The notes under the pieces: model-generated | What the model saw: the letters and a program-made list of their open reading frames with translations, nothing else | Database searches by the model: none | Told to the model about the DNA's origin: nothing | Virus record (IMG/VR): IMGVR_UViG_3300003690_000033 | Span: 1-34,724 of that record | From: a virus | Direction: 5' to 3' (one strand) | DNA: 34,724 nucleotides | Translations under genes and position numbers: made by a program | In this document: in pieces, positions 22,156-30,955 of the stretch | How the letters are laid out: each line of letters starts with the position of its first letter | Position numbering within the stretch: the first letter of the stretch is position 1

Positions 22156-25100
22156 ATGGCGACCCCAGGACGCCGCTCCTTTGATCCGGGGGCAGATGAC
22201 CCGTTTGGCATGGAGGGCGCCCCTACAGCGGCAGAGCGGTTAGCCGCCTCGGTCCTGGGCGTTGGGGTAGCAAGCACCGAGCAAGGGTTTGATCCGGGGG
22301 CAGATGACCCGTTTGCGGGACCCATGCCCCTGACGGCAATAGAACAGGCAGCAGCGATGACCGTTGGGCTGGATCTGAGCGAGCCCGACCCAGCCGACCC
22401 AGCCGAAGAGGCCGAGGAAGCTGAAGAGGTCAGAAGGCTCCTTACGCCGGATCCAGGAGCCCGCGACCCATTTGCAACAGCAAGGGAGTTCGACCCAGGG
22501 GCAGATGACCCGTTCCGCATGGAGGAGGAACTCGACCCAGGGGCAGATGACCCGTTTGCAAAAGCCGGCCCAAGAAAACCCCTTACCTCGGCAGGGAGAA
22601 CTGAGTTCCTGCAAAACTATCTCGCTTGGGGCGCATACACGGGCCGCGCTGTCCCCGTGTGGCACGACACCGGGGAAGTGAAGAAACGGTATGACCCCGT
22701 GGCCGACTCGTGGTCCATGACGTCGTGGGTGAGAAAGACCATCCAACTCCCCACCTCCCGGTTTACCCATCCTGCTGACCGCCCAGATCCGGCAGAGGGA
22801 GGCGTGTTGAGGTCAAACGAGATAATGCCCCCTACCGACGAGGAGAGGGCGGACCTTAAGGGGATGTGGGAGCGCGAAGAAATACCGGACAGGGTTTACT
22901 GGAACGAAATTCAGCGCATCGACCGAGACCTCCCAGAGTACAAGGGCATGGCTACCGGTGAGCTCGCACAAAAGAAGTTCGAATTCAAAGAACAACTGAC
23001 GGTGGAAGGCGTGGCAGATGTTGGGACAGTGGATCCCATGTCTGGGAAACTGATGGCAACCCCGCCGATGTTCCACCCAAAGGCCGGGGCTGGGCCTGCG
23101 GCCCGCTTTGTCTATGGGGTCCCCCAAGGCCAGAGCCAGTTGAGATCCGAAGCCACAACCCTTGGCCTCACCGAGTTGGAGGCATATAGAAATATAAGCA
23201 ACATCGCAGGGATCGTTGAATTCCTGTGGACTACGCTTCCGCTACTCGGCCCGTTTGTCCAACCTGTGGGCCCCGGAGAAGCGAAGGAAGAGCGCCCCCC
23301 TGGAATGGGCCAATGGATGGACCCACACCGAACCGGGAAGGCTGGGTGGCTTTATAACGCACTACGGTTCGGCCATGAAACGGTGGCCGATACTCCGCTA
23401 GACACAGTCCTTGCGGTCAAGGATGCGTGGGATGGCGGCACCTATGATGAATACTTTGCGGGCTCATCTGATGACCCCTCTGCGCCAAACTACAAGCCAG
23501 GTCTACACGACCTCGACTATGAAATCCGCGAGATAGAGGCGACTGAAGACAGGCCCATCGAGCAAACGGAACGGCTCGGCATGCTCAAAACGCAGTACGC
23601 CGACCTCAAAGACCTTCGGGATGCAAAACTAAGGTCAACAAAGCTCTGGAGAAACGTCACAGACCGGATGGAACAAACCATAGCGATGTTCAACCAGCAC
23701 GCTCGCGTGCGGAAGCCAGAAGATGAGTCCGAGATTAGCGACGTAGGGGAATCGTTCGGCATGAATCTAGCCGCAGATGTGGGCGCCATTGTCTCCATCA
23801 TCCCGCACCTTCTGGGAATGGCTGTACAGAGCATCGAATGGATTGGAGACCCGAGACACGCCAGCGAGAAATGGGCCACCGCCGCACTAAATGTGGGCTC
23901 TTTCGGGCACGGCGTTGGCTACCATTTCTACACCTATGTCGACGACCCCAGCGACGAAAGGGACTTTCACCTTCGCGGAATACCCAAGACTGCTTGGAGC
24001 AAATTTATCCGCGAGCCATTGATGGTTGCGCTCGATGTTGCGCTCGTGGGCTCGATCCTGAGAGGCGCTCTGGCTGCCGGCGGAAGAATGTCTGCTACGG
24101 CTGCAACTAGAACGGCGCTAAACATGGTTGTGCCGGCAACGCTTCGGAAGTATGGACCCAAGGAGGTTGCCGAGCATGCCCGCATCGTTTCGGAGCTTGT
24201 AATTGAGTATAACGCAAAGCGCATCAACGGCTCCACGCTTGACGCACTCATGGAAGCGAGCGCCGTGAGAACAAAGGACGCCGTGTTTGCTCGCATGGAG
24301 CAGATGGTCAAAGAGGGAGCGTTGACCAAGGCCGAGTTCAACTCCGCGACAGCGAAACTTAGCGGCGAAATGGCCGGGGTCACTCCATTCGAGGTCATAA
24401 TCGAGAAGGCGCCGGAGGCGGGTGTTGCGAGACGGCTTGCCGAGCTGGAAGAATCCCTGCCGAGCGCAGAGGTGGTACTCTCCAGAGCGGAAGATGCGGC
24501 GAAGGTGAGCGCAGCCGAGTTGATTGCTCTCGCACAAGAGGCGGGCGATCTTGCGAGCGTGGCAAAGGCAGACGCCTACATGGCTGATATTCTGAAAACT
24601 GGTGGCCGGATGGACGAGACCCGCCAATTGTTCGGAGACGCCGCCCTCGAACTCACCCAGGCCGTTACAAGCCCCAAGATAGTCGCTGCCTTCCAAACGG
24701 CTCTCGACATCATCGACCCCACCGCCGGGGTTCGGATGGCAACCGGGATGAAAGGCACCGAGATGCTTGGGATCCTGAAAGAGCGCATCAGTAAAGGGCC
24801 GCCGGTAAGAGTGCCATCAGGGGGTTTCGTCAAAGGGTTCCCCTCTGGCCGGTGGGTAGCGCAAAAACGCCCTCCGGGCGTTTTAGAGGCTGACCTCGCG
24901 CGAAGGGGCAGGTGGGGAGAGGTTGTAAAGACCGCCAGACTGGGGGTTGAGGCCGCACAGGCCGAGCTAAAGACGGCCCTTGGGCTCAAAGACAAAGCGG
25001 CGATAAAGACGGCAAGAACCCGACTAAAGAAAGCCAAGTCGGATCTAAGGGTCGCAAACAAACGGGGCGCCAAGGCGGCAACAGGAGCCCAGCAAATCGC

Positions 25101-28100
25101 AGCAGGCTACTCGACACTAGAAAAGCTCCTCAAAGACATCGGGTTCGAGCGGGTTGTTCTCAACGGTAAGAAGATTGGGAAGGCGGGGCCGACCACAAGG
25201 CAACTCAACAAAGCCCAGCAAATCGCTGACGACTTGAGGGGGGTCGAACGCTCTGGCAACAAATACCCACAGAGAGTGCAGGCATACATGGACCGCGCAG
25301 CGGCTGATGTGGCCGTCACAGACGCGGTTCTTGCTGCGCGCAGGGACATGGCAAACATATACACCGACGTCGCAGCAGCCAACGCCGGGATTCGAATGCG
25401 AAGCCGGGTTGGGGTCTCAAGGGGCCTTCCAGGCGCAAGTAAAAACGCAGCACTATGGTCCATCCGATTCAACAAAGCAGCAGCATTTATTGATAAACAC
25501 TGGGGGAAGGTAAACCCGCTATGGGGCATCCCCAAGACGGTCAACTGGTTTATAGGTCAAGCCCTGAAAGGAGAGCGGCCAGGTAGCGCCCTTTGGCGCT
25601 ACTGGTACCACACCCAGGACTCTCGATTGCTCGAGGCCGTGACGGTGCTACGGCGGGAGGCAGCTGGAGCGACGGATGCGTTTGGAGTGTCCCTATCAAA
25701 TAGGGTGCGGCAAATTGTTGCAGAGCTTGGCGACGACTCCGCTGCCTACATCCACCTGCATGAAATGCTGCAATTCCAAAGAGAGCACATTGTATCGAAG
25801 TTCATTCGCAACCCAGATGCCGTATACGGCGAAACCGCCAACACCATGTACCCCTACGGCCAGCGCTTCACGCTAAAGGAGGGGATTGAGCTCACCCCAG
25901 AAATACAACGGCAGCTCAATAACGCGAACAAGTACAGCGATCTGATTGACTACTCGAAGTACATCACCACCCGTGGAAAAGAGGCTGGGGCATTTTACGG
26001 AACAGAAGGGCTGATGGAGGTCTACTACCCAGAGGTCTACAAAGACATGGCCGGCAAGATAGAAGACTTGGCGAGAGAGGCCGAAGGTTCGGTCTATGCC
26101 GCCGCCCTCAAAAGAAACACCAGAAGACAGCGGCTTGAGAAAAAGTTCGATAAAATCGACAAGAGAGAGCGCGATGGGTTGATCACAAAAGAGCAGGCGG
26201 CTGCCGAAAGGATGGCTGAGTCAGAACTTTCCCTGGACAAGGCGGAAAAGGGATTTGACGCGACGGGCCGGCGCCTGTCCACCGACTTCAACGAAACGCT
26301 GATGGAGAGCTTCCCCAAGACCATCAAAGAGTTTGAAGAAATCAACATGCACGCCCAGATGCAGCGAGACCCCAACATCGTAAAGGCGTTCGATAATATC
26401 GACACAGGCACAGCGGGTATGCCGAAAGAGTTGTTTGATAAACTCGACACGCCGCAGAGCGGCACAAAGTTCAGAGATGCCGCCCTCGAACGATACAACG
26501 ACGGCCTCCAGACGGTATGGGGAGAGAGGGGCTGGATCCAGATTGGACCCGATGTCGGGAAGTTGGTGAAGCTCGACTGGGGCCATCCCCTCCACAACCC
26601 AGCGGACCCGGGAAAGCTGGTACCAAGAATACAAAAACTCTACCCAGACGCGACCAAGGGGGCGGCGAAAACACCCACCGAGATATGGCGAGCCCCTGGT
26701 GACGGCTGGTGGATCCCCGGCAAGATACCGGGCGCCCCTCGCAAGCTGGTCGCTATTGAAAATCCCTATGCCGGCCACCTGGTAAAGCAAAGGCTCGGCA
26801 AATACGGGCCGTTGGATGGGATGCTCCAGGCCGACGTCGCCTACGACATGCTCTATTCGCAGCACTTCATGAAGTCCTACCAGGGGATGTGGGGGACCGG
26901 GCTCGGCATCTGGAAGGCTGGCAAGACCATCCTCGCCACAGGCACGCACATAACAAACTTCCTATCCAATCTCTTGGTTATGGGACCAGCGGCAGGAATG
27001 TCTGTTGCGAACCCCCTAAACTGGGAACATCTCTACCGGGCCGGAAAGGAGTTTGCCCTCGGGGAACGCGGCGCAATGTATGTTCGCTGGATCAAAGCTG
27101 GAGGAAAGGGGCCTGCCGGGGTAATCAACCGCTCCGAGATAGTTCGGGCTACCGAAAATGGAATCGGGATTCACTACTCTGGCGCGTTGGGCAAATCGCG
27201 AAAGATGTGGGGCGATGCAAAGGGGATCCTCCGAGACCCGGCGAAAGACTTTACAGACGCAACCTTCACGCTCTCTGCTGACATCGCTAGCGGGAGCGCG
27301 AAACGAATCGCAAAAGCATTCCCAGGCAGGGTTGGTAGCGTGATAATGGACTACCCAGGGTACGCCTACCAGGCTGGCGATGACTTCTGGCGATTCGCCT
27401 TGTTTATAAAGAAGGTATCCGGCGGGATGGACGACATGGCCGCAGCCAAAGCAGGACTCAAGGGATTTGCAGACTACGGCGCATTGGCGGGCTGGGCCAA
27501 CCTGACCAGGGTCAGCTGGTGGGGAAAACCGTTCTTAGCTTTCGATGCCTCCATGATCCCACAGATGATAAAGTTTTTCGAAAGAGAACCGTGGGTCGCC
27601 AAGTGGTGGATGCACGTAACCGAACAAATGAGCCTTCAGAACATGATGGCCGCAGGCATAGACCCAGAGCAACTAGACGCTTGGCTACAGGCGCAACCCA
27701 TCTGGCAAAGACACCTCCTTTTGCTCGGCCAATTGCACCCAGACTGGGCGTTCGATGGGGAGGGGCGGCTTCGAACCGTCGCGATGCTGAAATACTCCCC
27801 CTTCCAGCGTCTCATCAAAAGGCCAGAGGAAAGCCTGGGTAAGATGGCGCAAAGGGCAATTGCATCAGAAAACCCGGTCATGTCTGGGATTGCCTACGGG
27901 ATGTGGGATTACGACCCGTACAAACAACAGCAACTCTACGACGAAGATGCGACCGAAGAGGAGAAATGGCGGGCGCGCGGTCAGGCGTGGGGGCAATTGG
28001 GACTTCCAAGCACGCCGTTCCCAATCAGTCTCGGCATTCTCTCTATTGAAAACTACGCGGCGAAAAGAAAAGGCTTCTCGCTCGACAGGCAGAGGCTCGA

Positions 28101-28626
28101 GCTTCTCGGCGGTGAATTTGACAAGCTCGAGGCGCTCACAGACCCGACAGCGCAAGAGGCAGAGAGAATGGACTATCTCTCCGAAGAGATATTCGAGATG
28201 CAGCACAGGTCGCGCCCCCGAGCGGGTATGGTGCGCCCAGAGACCCCAGGTGAGGCGTTCGAAGGGTACGCGCTTGGGATGAGGGCGCCCTCCATCGGGC
28301 GCCAGGACGTGAAGCAAAGCCGGGTCTACCAACTAAAGGGCAAGATTGCTGGCATAAAACGTAAGATTTATTTGCTTGTGCGCGAACTGAAGAAGATCAA
28401 AAAGAAGACCCCGGCCCTGGAACACTACAAAGAAAAAGAGAAGACAAGGCTCAGGGCCGATCTAAATAAACTAGAAGCTGAGAGAGATGTTCTAAAAAGG
28501 TCTCTTGAGGCTTATGATTCACAAATGGTCGAAGCCATGTGGACCACGCCAGAGCGGCCAAAAGCCTCCCCTCGAGAGATGAGGAAGCTGATAGAATCCG
28601 AACTTGGAAAGCAATATGGAGAATAA
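22156..28626 (+). CDS. giant internal virion / DNA-ejection protein with DPGADDPF repeats
   Basis: 2156 residues from ATG 22156, about one fifth of the window. The N-terminal 135 residues carry five short repeats (four DPGADDPF, one DPGARDPF) in an acidic linker. Hydrophobic segments that could insert in membranes include AADVGAIVSIIPHLLGMAVQ (about 535-555), LMVALDVALVGSILRGALAA (about 625-645) and THITNFLSNLLVMGPAAGMS (about 1597-1616). Residues about 1732-1810 (YQAGDDFWRFALFIKK, then FADYGALAGW and GKPFLAFD) recall a conserved segment of giant phage polyvalent and ejection proteins. A charged coiled coil lies at about 2061-2125. No polymerase, protease or lysozyme motif is visible. By place and size it is the counterpart of T7 gp16-like ejection proteins, but sequence-level proof is lacking. 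Confidence 0.75.
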   Translation: MATPGRRSFDPGADDPFGMEGAPTAAERLAASVLGVGVASTEQGFDPGADDPFAGPMPLTAIEQAAAMTVGLDLSEPDPADPAEEAEEAEEVRRLLTPDPGARDPFATAREFDPGADDPFRMEEELDPGADDPFAKAGPRKPLTSAGRTEFLQNYLAWGAYTGRAVPVWHDTGEVKKRYDPVADSWSMTSWVRKTIQLPTSRFTHPADRPDPAEGGVLRSNEIMPPTDEERADLKGMWEREEIPDRVYWNEIQRIDRDLPEYKGMATGELAQKKFEFKEQLTVEGVADVGTVDPMSGKLMATPPMFHPKAGAGPAARFVYGVPQGQSQLRSEATTLGLTELEAYRNISNIAGIVEFLWTTLPLLGPFVQPVGPGEAKEERPPGMGQWMDPHRTGKAGWLYNALRFGHETVADTPLDTVLAVKDAWDGGTYDEYFAGSSDDPSAPNYKPGLHDLDYEIREIEATEDRPIEQTERLGMLKTQYADLKDLRDAKLRSTKLWRNVTDRMEQTIAMFNQHARVRKPEDESEISDVGESFGMNLAADVGAIVSIIPHLLGMAVQSIEWIGDPRHASEKWATAALNVGSFGHGVGYHFYTYVDDPSDERDFHLRGIPKTAWSKFIREPLMVALDVALVGSILRGALAAGGRMSATAATRTALNMVVPATLRKYGPKEVAEHARIVSELVIEYNAKRINGSTLDALMEASAVRTKDAVFARMEQMVKEGALTKAEFNSATAKLSGEMAGVTPFEVIIEKAPEAGVARRLAELEESLPSAEVVLSRAEDAAKVSAAELIALAQEAGDLASVAKADAYMADILKTGGRMDETRQLFGDAALELTQAVTSPKIVAAFQTALDIIDPTAGVRMATGMKGTEMLGILKERISKGPPVRVPSGGFVKGFPSGRWVAQKRPPGVLEADLARRGRWGEVVKTARLGVEAAQAELKTALGLKDKAAIKTARTRLKKAKSDLRVANKRGAKAATGAQQIAAGYSTLEKLLKDIGFERVVLNGKKIGKAGPTTRQLNKAQQIADDLRGVERSGNKYPQRVQAYMDRAAADVAVTDAVLAARRDMANIYTDVAAANAGIRMRSRVGVSRGLPGASKNAALWSIRFNKAAAFIDKHWGKVNPLWGIPKTVNWFIGQALKGERPGSALWRYWYHTQDSRLLEAVTVLRREAAGATDAFGVSLSNRVRQIVAELGDDSAAYIHLHEMLQFQREHIVSKFIRNPDAVYGETANTMYPYGQRFTLKEGIELTPEIQRQLNNANKYSDLIDYSKYITTRGKEAGAFYGTEGLMEVYYPEVYKDMAGKIEDLAREAEGSVYAAALKRNTRRQRLEKKFDKIDKRERDGLITKEQAAAERMAESELSLDKAEKGFDATGRRLSTDFNETLMESFPKTIKEFEEINMHAQMQRDPNIVKAFDNIDTGTAGMPKELFDKLDTPQSGTKFRDAALERYNDGLQTVWGERGWIQIGPDVGKLVKLDWGHPLHNPADPGKLVPRIQKLYPDATKGAAKTPTEIWRAPGDGWWIPGKIPGAPRKLVAIENPYAGHLVKQRLGKYGPLDGMLQADVAYDMLYSQHFMKSYQGMWGTGLGIWKAGKTILATGTHITNFLSNLLVMGPAAGMSVANPLNWEHLYRAGKEFALGERGAMYVRWIKAGGKGPAGVINRSEIVRATENGIGIHYSGALGKSRKMWGDAKGILRDPAKDFTDATFTLSADIASGSAKRIAKAFPGRVGSVIMDYPGYAYQAGDDFWRFALFIKKVSGGMDDMAAAKAGLKGFADYGALAGWANLTRVSWWGKPFLAFDASMIPQMIKFFEREPWVAKWWMHVTEQMSLQNMMAAGIDPEQLDAWLQAQPIWQRHLLLLGQLHPDWAFDGEGRLRTVAMLKYSPFQRLIKRPEESLGKMAQRAIASENPVMSGIAYGMWDYDPYKQQQLYDEDATEEEKWRARGQAWGQLGLPSTPFPISLGILSIENYAAKRKGFSLDRQRLELLGGEFDKLEALTDPTAQEAERMDYLSEEIFEMQHRSRPRAGMVRPETPGEAFEGYALGMRAPSIGRQDVKQSRVYQLKGKIAGIKRKIYLLVRELKKIKKKTPALEHYKEKEKTRLRADLNKLEAERDVLKRSLEAYDSQMVEAMWTTPERPKASPREMRKLIESELGKQYGE
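22180..22557 (+). repeat. five dispersed 24-27 nt repeats encoding (F)DPGADDPF
   Basis: Copies lie at 22180-22206, 22288-22314, 22447-22473 (diverged, DPGARDPF), 22489-22515 and 22531-22557. Copies 1 and 2 share one set of codons (GATCCGGGGGCAGATGACCC). Copies 4 and 5 share another (GACCCAGGGGCAGATGACCC). This suggests local duplication in two steps. Confidence 0.85.
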
Positions 28627-28632
28627 CCAATG
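28618..28632 (+). repeat. late-gene start sequence L3
   Basis: GGAGAATAACCAATG, ending in the ATG at 28630 and overlapping the stop of the giant gene. It is the third member of the late GGRGAATAACMAATG set. Confidence 0.5.
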
Positions 28633-29070
28633 ATACCAATACGAAAACTCTACCATAGTTTCACGACGAGCAGCAGCTTCGTTTTTGCGTTCCCTGCCGC
28701 ATACGACGTTATTCAGATGATGTGGAAATTTACCGGCACTGACGCAAACGACACCATAAATGTCCAAGCCCTTGAGCGGAGGCCCGATGGCACTGTCCTC
28801 GAGTTTGAAGTAGCCACATTTCCACACACTGGCGCTACGCCGCCCGCCGGATCAACCGGCGAGCAAATCGCTCTGTTTGAATTCAAAGTTCCCGCCATAA
28901 AAGTAACATACGTCCTGGTCGGGGCTGGCTCCTGCGAGGTTATGGTCAAGGCGTTCAACCTTGGCCTACAGGATTCTGACACTGGAACCAAGTATCCCAG
29001 CGCGACAGCACAAACTGACGGCATGTTTGCCACTTGGGGCGCGGGTGCGACCCTGGGCGAGGGGACGTAG
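28630..29070 (+). CDS. beta-rich hypothetical virion protein
   Basis: 146 residues from ATG 28630, with late start sequence L3 upstream. The composition is Thr/Val/Phe/Gly-rich with alternating hydrophobics (SSFVFAFPAAYDVIQMMWKF; IKVTYVLVGAGSCEVMVKAF), indicating a small beta-sandwich like those found in fibre, decoration or baseplate proteins. The C-terminus is Gly/Ala-rich and flexible. It follows the giant protein and precedes the lysis genes, so it may be the last structural gene. The family is not recognised. Confidence 0.65.
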   Translation: MIPIRKLYHSFTTSSSFVFAFPAAYDVIQMMWKFTGTDANDTINVQALERRPDGTVLEFEVATFPHTGATPPAGSTGEQIALFEFKVPAIKVTYVLVGAGSCEVMVKAFNLGLQDSDTGTKYPSATAQTDGMFATWGAGATLGEGT

Positions 29071-29071
29071 G

Positions 29072-29395
29072 ATGTCAGTACGCAACGGCGTAAAGATGGG
29101 TCCGGCCCAGATGGTGGCTTATTACAAGCGCAGAGCGGACATGGAAAAGAAGCTCGCAGAAGAGCAGAAAACTCTTGCCGCGAAAAAAGCCAAAGAAGAA
29201 GCTGCCGCGAAGAAAAAGGCCGCTGCCGATGCCAAGGCAAAGGAGACGGGCCGACTGCTCGCAGCAGCCGAGTACTATGCCAAGCGCAAGCGGTGGACCG
29301 GCCACAGCCTGAGCGACGACGAGAAGGACACCATCCGCGAGGCTCTCAAGGGTGGGGCTACCCCCCAGAAGGCCGCTGAGAAGGCCCTCGGATGA
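29072..29395 (+). CDS. Lys/Ala-rich coiled-coil protein
   Basis: 107 residues from ATG 29072, chosen because a start at 28961 would overlap the previous gene by over 100 nt in another frame. Residues about 20-62 form a long Ala/Lys/Glu helix (YYKRRADMEKKLAEEQKTLA, then KKAKEEAAAKKKAAADAKAK). The C-terminus resembles a short helical domain (SLSDDEKDTIREALKGGATP). It overlaps the endolysin gene by 4 nt. A role in lysis or virion assembly cannot be told from sequence; the strong positive charge would fit DNA or envelope binding. Confidence 0.65.
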   Translation: MSVRNGVKMGPAQMVAYYKRRADMEKKLAEEQKTLAAKKAKEEAAAKKKAAADAKAKETGRLLAAAEYYAKRKRWTGHSLSDDEKDTIREALKGGATPQKAAEKALG

Positions 29396-30249
29396 TGCAA
29401 AAGGGCCAGAAGGGTCCGAAGGTCGTGGAACTCCAAAGGGCGCTTCTTCGCAAGGGCTATGGTCTGCCTCGCTACGGGGCAGACGGATGGCTCGGAGATG
29501 AGACCCTGCAAGCTGCTTTCGAGTATGCGCTCGATAACGGCTATGGTGGAGAGCCATTTGAGGCCGACATCCCCGCCGAGGTCACAGATGTGCTCATCAC
29601 GTTTGTGGAGAGGGTCGAAGGTGTGCCCATCGGGATGGTGGATGTGAGAAAAGAGGCCTCTGCTCTTCGCAAAGCAGCTGGCCTAGCGCCCCGAAGGAAA
29701 CGCCGCTGGTCTGATATTACCGGCATAACGCTGCATCAAACAGCCACTGTGTTGGGCGAAAGACCCCGACTCAAGCTCGGCATCCATTACGTCATCACAC
29801 GCAGCGGAACCATCCACTACATCAACGACCACGCCTGCAAGGTTCCCCAGGCCCAGCACCTGTTCAATCGCCATGATGTGGGCATCGAATTGGATGGCTA
29901 TTATTCGGGCATCGGGTCCGATTTGCGCTACTTCTGGAAACCCAAGAGCAAGCCCGACCGCAGGCCGATGGCGCCGACCGATGAGTTGATACAATCTGCT
30001 CGGGACACCATACGCTTTATATGCAATGATATTGCAGACCATGGTGGTAAAATAGAGTTCATCCACGCGCATCGCCAGACGAGTCGCAGCCGAACCTCGG
30101 ACCCTGGTGAGCTCCTGTGGAAAGCAGTGGGGATATGGGCACAACAAACCCTTGGGCTATCGGATGGCGGTGTTGGGTACAGCATTCTGACTGGAAACCC
30201 AATACCAGAACAATGGGATCCAAGATGTAAGGGGATACCGTACCGATGA
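29392..30249 (+). CDS. N-acetylmuramoyl-L-alanine amidase endolysin with peptidoglycan-binding domain
   Basis: 285 residues from ATG 29392 (ATGA overlap). Residues about 5-75 form a PG_binding_1-type cell-wall-binding domain (GPKVVELQRALLRKGYGLPR, then ADGWLGDETLQAAFEYA). Residues about 105-255 are an amidase_2/PGRP-type catalytic domain. GITLHQTA supplies His115, GIHYVITRSGTIHYI is the central conserved strand, VGIELDGY carries Glu166, and HAHRQTSRSRTSDPGE gives His227 and Asp237. His115, His227 and Asp237 sit where the zinc ligands lie in this family. The enzyme cuts the bond between MurNAc and L-Ala of peptidoglycan. No signal peptide is present, so a holin is needed for release. It is the first gene of the lysis cluster. 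Confidence 0.92.
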   Translation: MMQKGQKGPKVVELQRALLRKGYGLPRYGADGWLGDETLQAAFEYALDNGYGGEPFEADIPAEVTDVLITFVERVEGVPIGMVDVRKEASALRKAAGLAPRRKRRWSDITGITLHQTATVLGERPRLKLGIHYVITRSGTIHYINDHACKVPQAQHLFNRHDVGIELDGYYSGIGSDLRYFWKPKSKPDRRPMAPTDELIQSARDTIRFICNDIADHGGKIEFIHAHRQTSRSRTSDPGELLWKAVGIWAQQTLGLSDGGVGYSILTGNPIPEQWDPRCKGIPYR

Positions 30250-30560
30250 AGTGGGTAACAAAATACTGGCCGATTATCACAGGGGTTATTCTGGCAGCGG
30301 TCTTTGTCGGGCAAAGCCTTTGGACCATGGGCGCCATGAGGGCCGAGATGGTACACCAATCCAACGATGCCACCGAAGACCGCACCCGGCTGCACGCCGA
30401 AGATTCCAAACTACACAAAAAAATCGAAAACGTTTCAGCCACCATCCAGCCCATGAAAGAGGGTTTGGTTCGCATTGAGGTCCAACAACAAGCTACCCAG
30501 CGAACCGTGGACAAGATGGACAAAAAATTAGACCGAGCACTTCGAAGAGGTAACAAATGA
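30246..30560 (+). CDS. inner-membrane spanin-like protein
   Basis: 104 residues from ATG 30246 (ATGA overlap with the amidase). One N-terminal transmembrane helix (about residues 8-28, WPIITGVILAAVFVGQSLW) is followed by a charged helical domain (HAEDSKLHKKIENVSATIQP; RTVDKMDKKLDRALRR) typical of a periplasmic coiled coil. This topology, N-in with the coil outside, matches i-spanins (lambda Rz type) that bridge to an outer-membrane lipoprotein. The next gene encodes a lipobox protein and overlaps it by 4 nt. A pinholin or XhlA-like accessory protein is the alternative. The sequence has no diagnostic motif, so the call is topological. Confidence 0.6.
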   Translation: MKWVTKYWPIITGVILAAVFVGQSLWTMGAMRAEMVHQSNDATEDRTRLHAEDSKLHKKIENVSATIQPMKEGLVRIEVQQQATQRTVDKMDKKLDRALRRGNK

Positions 30561-30955
30561 AAAATCCACTGAAATCAAAAACGATCTGGTTTTCTGTACT
30601 GGTGGCCCTGGCCGGGGTTGCCGCGTATCTGGAGCAAATCCCATCCGAACACCTGGGAACCTATGGGCTGATTGCGGTTGGCTGCATCTCGGCGTTTCTT
30701 CGCTCCATCACAGCGGAGCCAATCCTCAAGTCTCGAAAGCGCGACGATAAGGGCCGCTTCACCGCTGCCTCGATTGTCCTGATGATGTTCCTGATGGGTT
30801 GCACCACCCTGAGCGTATCGGCCAAAAAGAGCGCCGACTGCAAGTTCAAGGTGCAGGCCCCTCATTCGATCACCTGCACAGTTGACGGAATACAGGTCTA
30901 TGAGCAATCCGGCCCGATGGCCCTGGACATAAAGGGGTGCTGTAAATGCCTTTAA
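30557..30955 (+). CDS. holin-like membrane protein fused to lipoprotein (o-spanin-like) domain
   Basis: 132 residues from ATG 30557 (ATGA overlap). Residues 1-56 look like a small holin or phage membrane protein: KSKTIWFSVLVALAGVAAYL (helix 1), then TYGLIAVGCISAFLRSIT (helix 2) and the TAEPI ending common in such holins. A basic linker KSRKRDDKGRF (58-68) follows. Then comes a hydrophobic segment ending in a lipobox, VLMMFLMGC, with Cys82 as the possible lipidated residue; Met at -2 is unusual. Residues 82-132 are a short soluble domain with six cysteines. No internal start codon with a ribosome-binding site is seen before the lipobox, so it appears to be one polypeptide. Signal peptidase II cleavage at Gly81-Cys82 would release an o-spanin-like lipoprotein, but this is inferred. 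Confidence 0.65.
   Translation: MKNPLKSKTIWFSVLVALAGVAAYLEQIPSEHLGTYGLIAVGCISAFLRSITAEPILKSRKRDDKGRFTAASIVLMMFLMGCTTLSVSAKKSADCKFKVQAPHSITCTVDGIQVYEQSGPMALDIKGCCKCL

Noticed and set aside
22180-22557. DPF motifs as mimicry of eukaryotic clathrin-adaptor ligands
   Set aside because: The phage infects bacteria, the motif is part of a longer conserved octapeptide, and nothing else points to a eukaryotic target.
30246-30560. Classical holin assignment for the N-anchored coiled-coil protein
   Set aside because: It has a single N-terminal helix and a long charged coil, which fits an inner-membrane spanin better; the holin-like helices are in the next gene.
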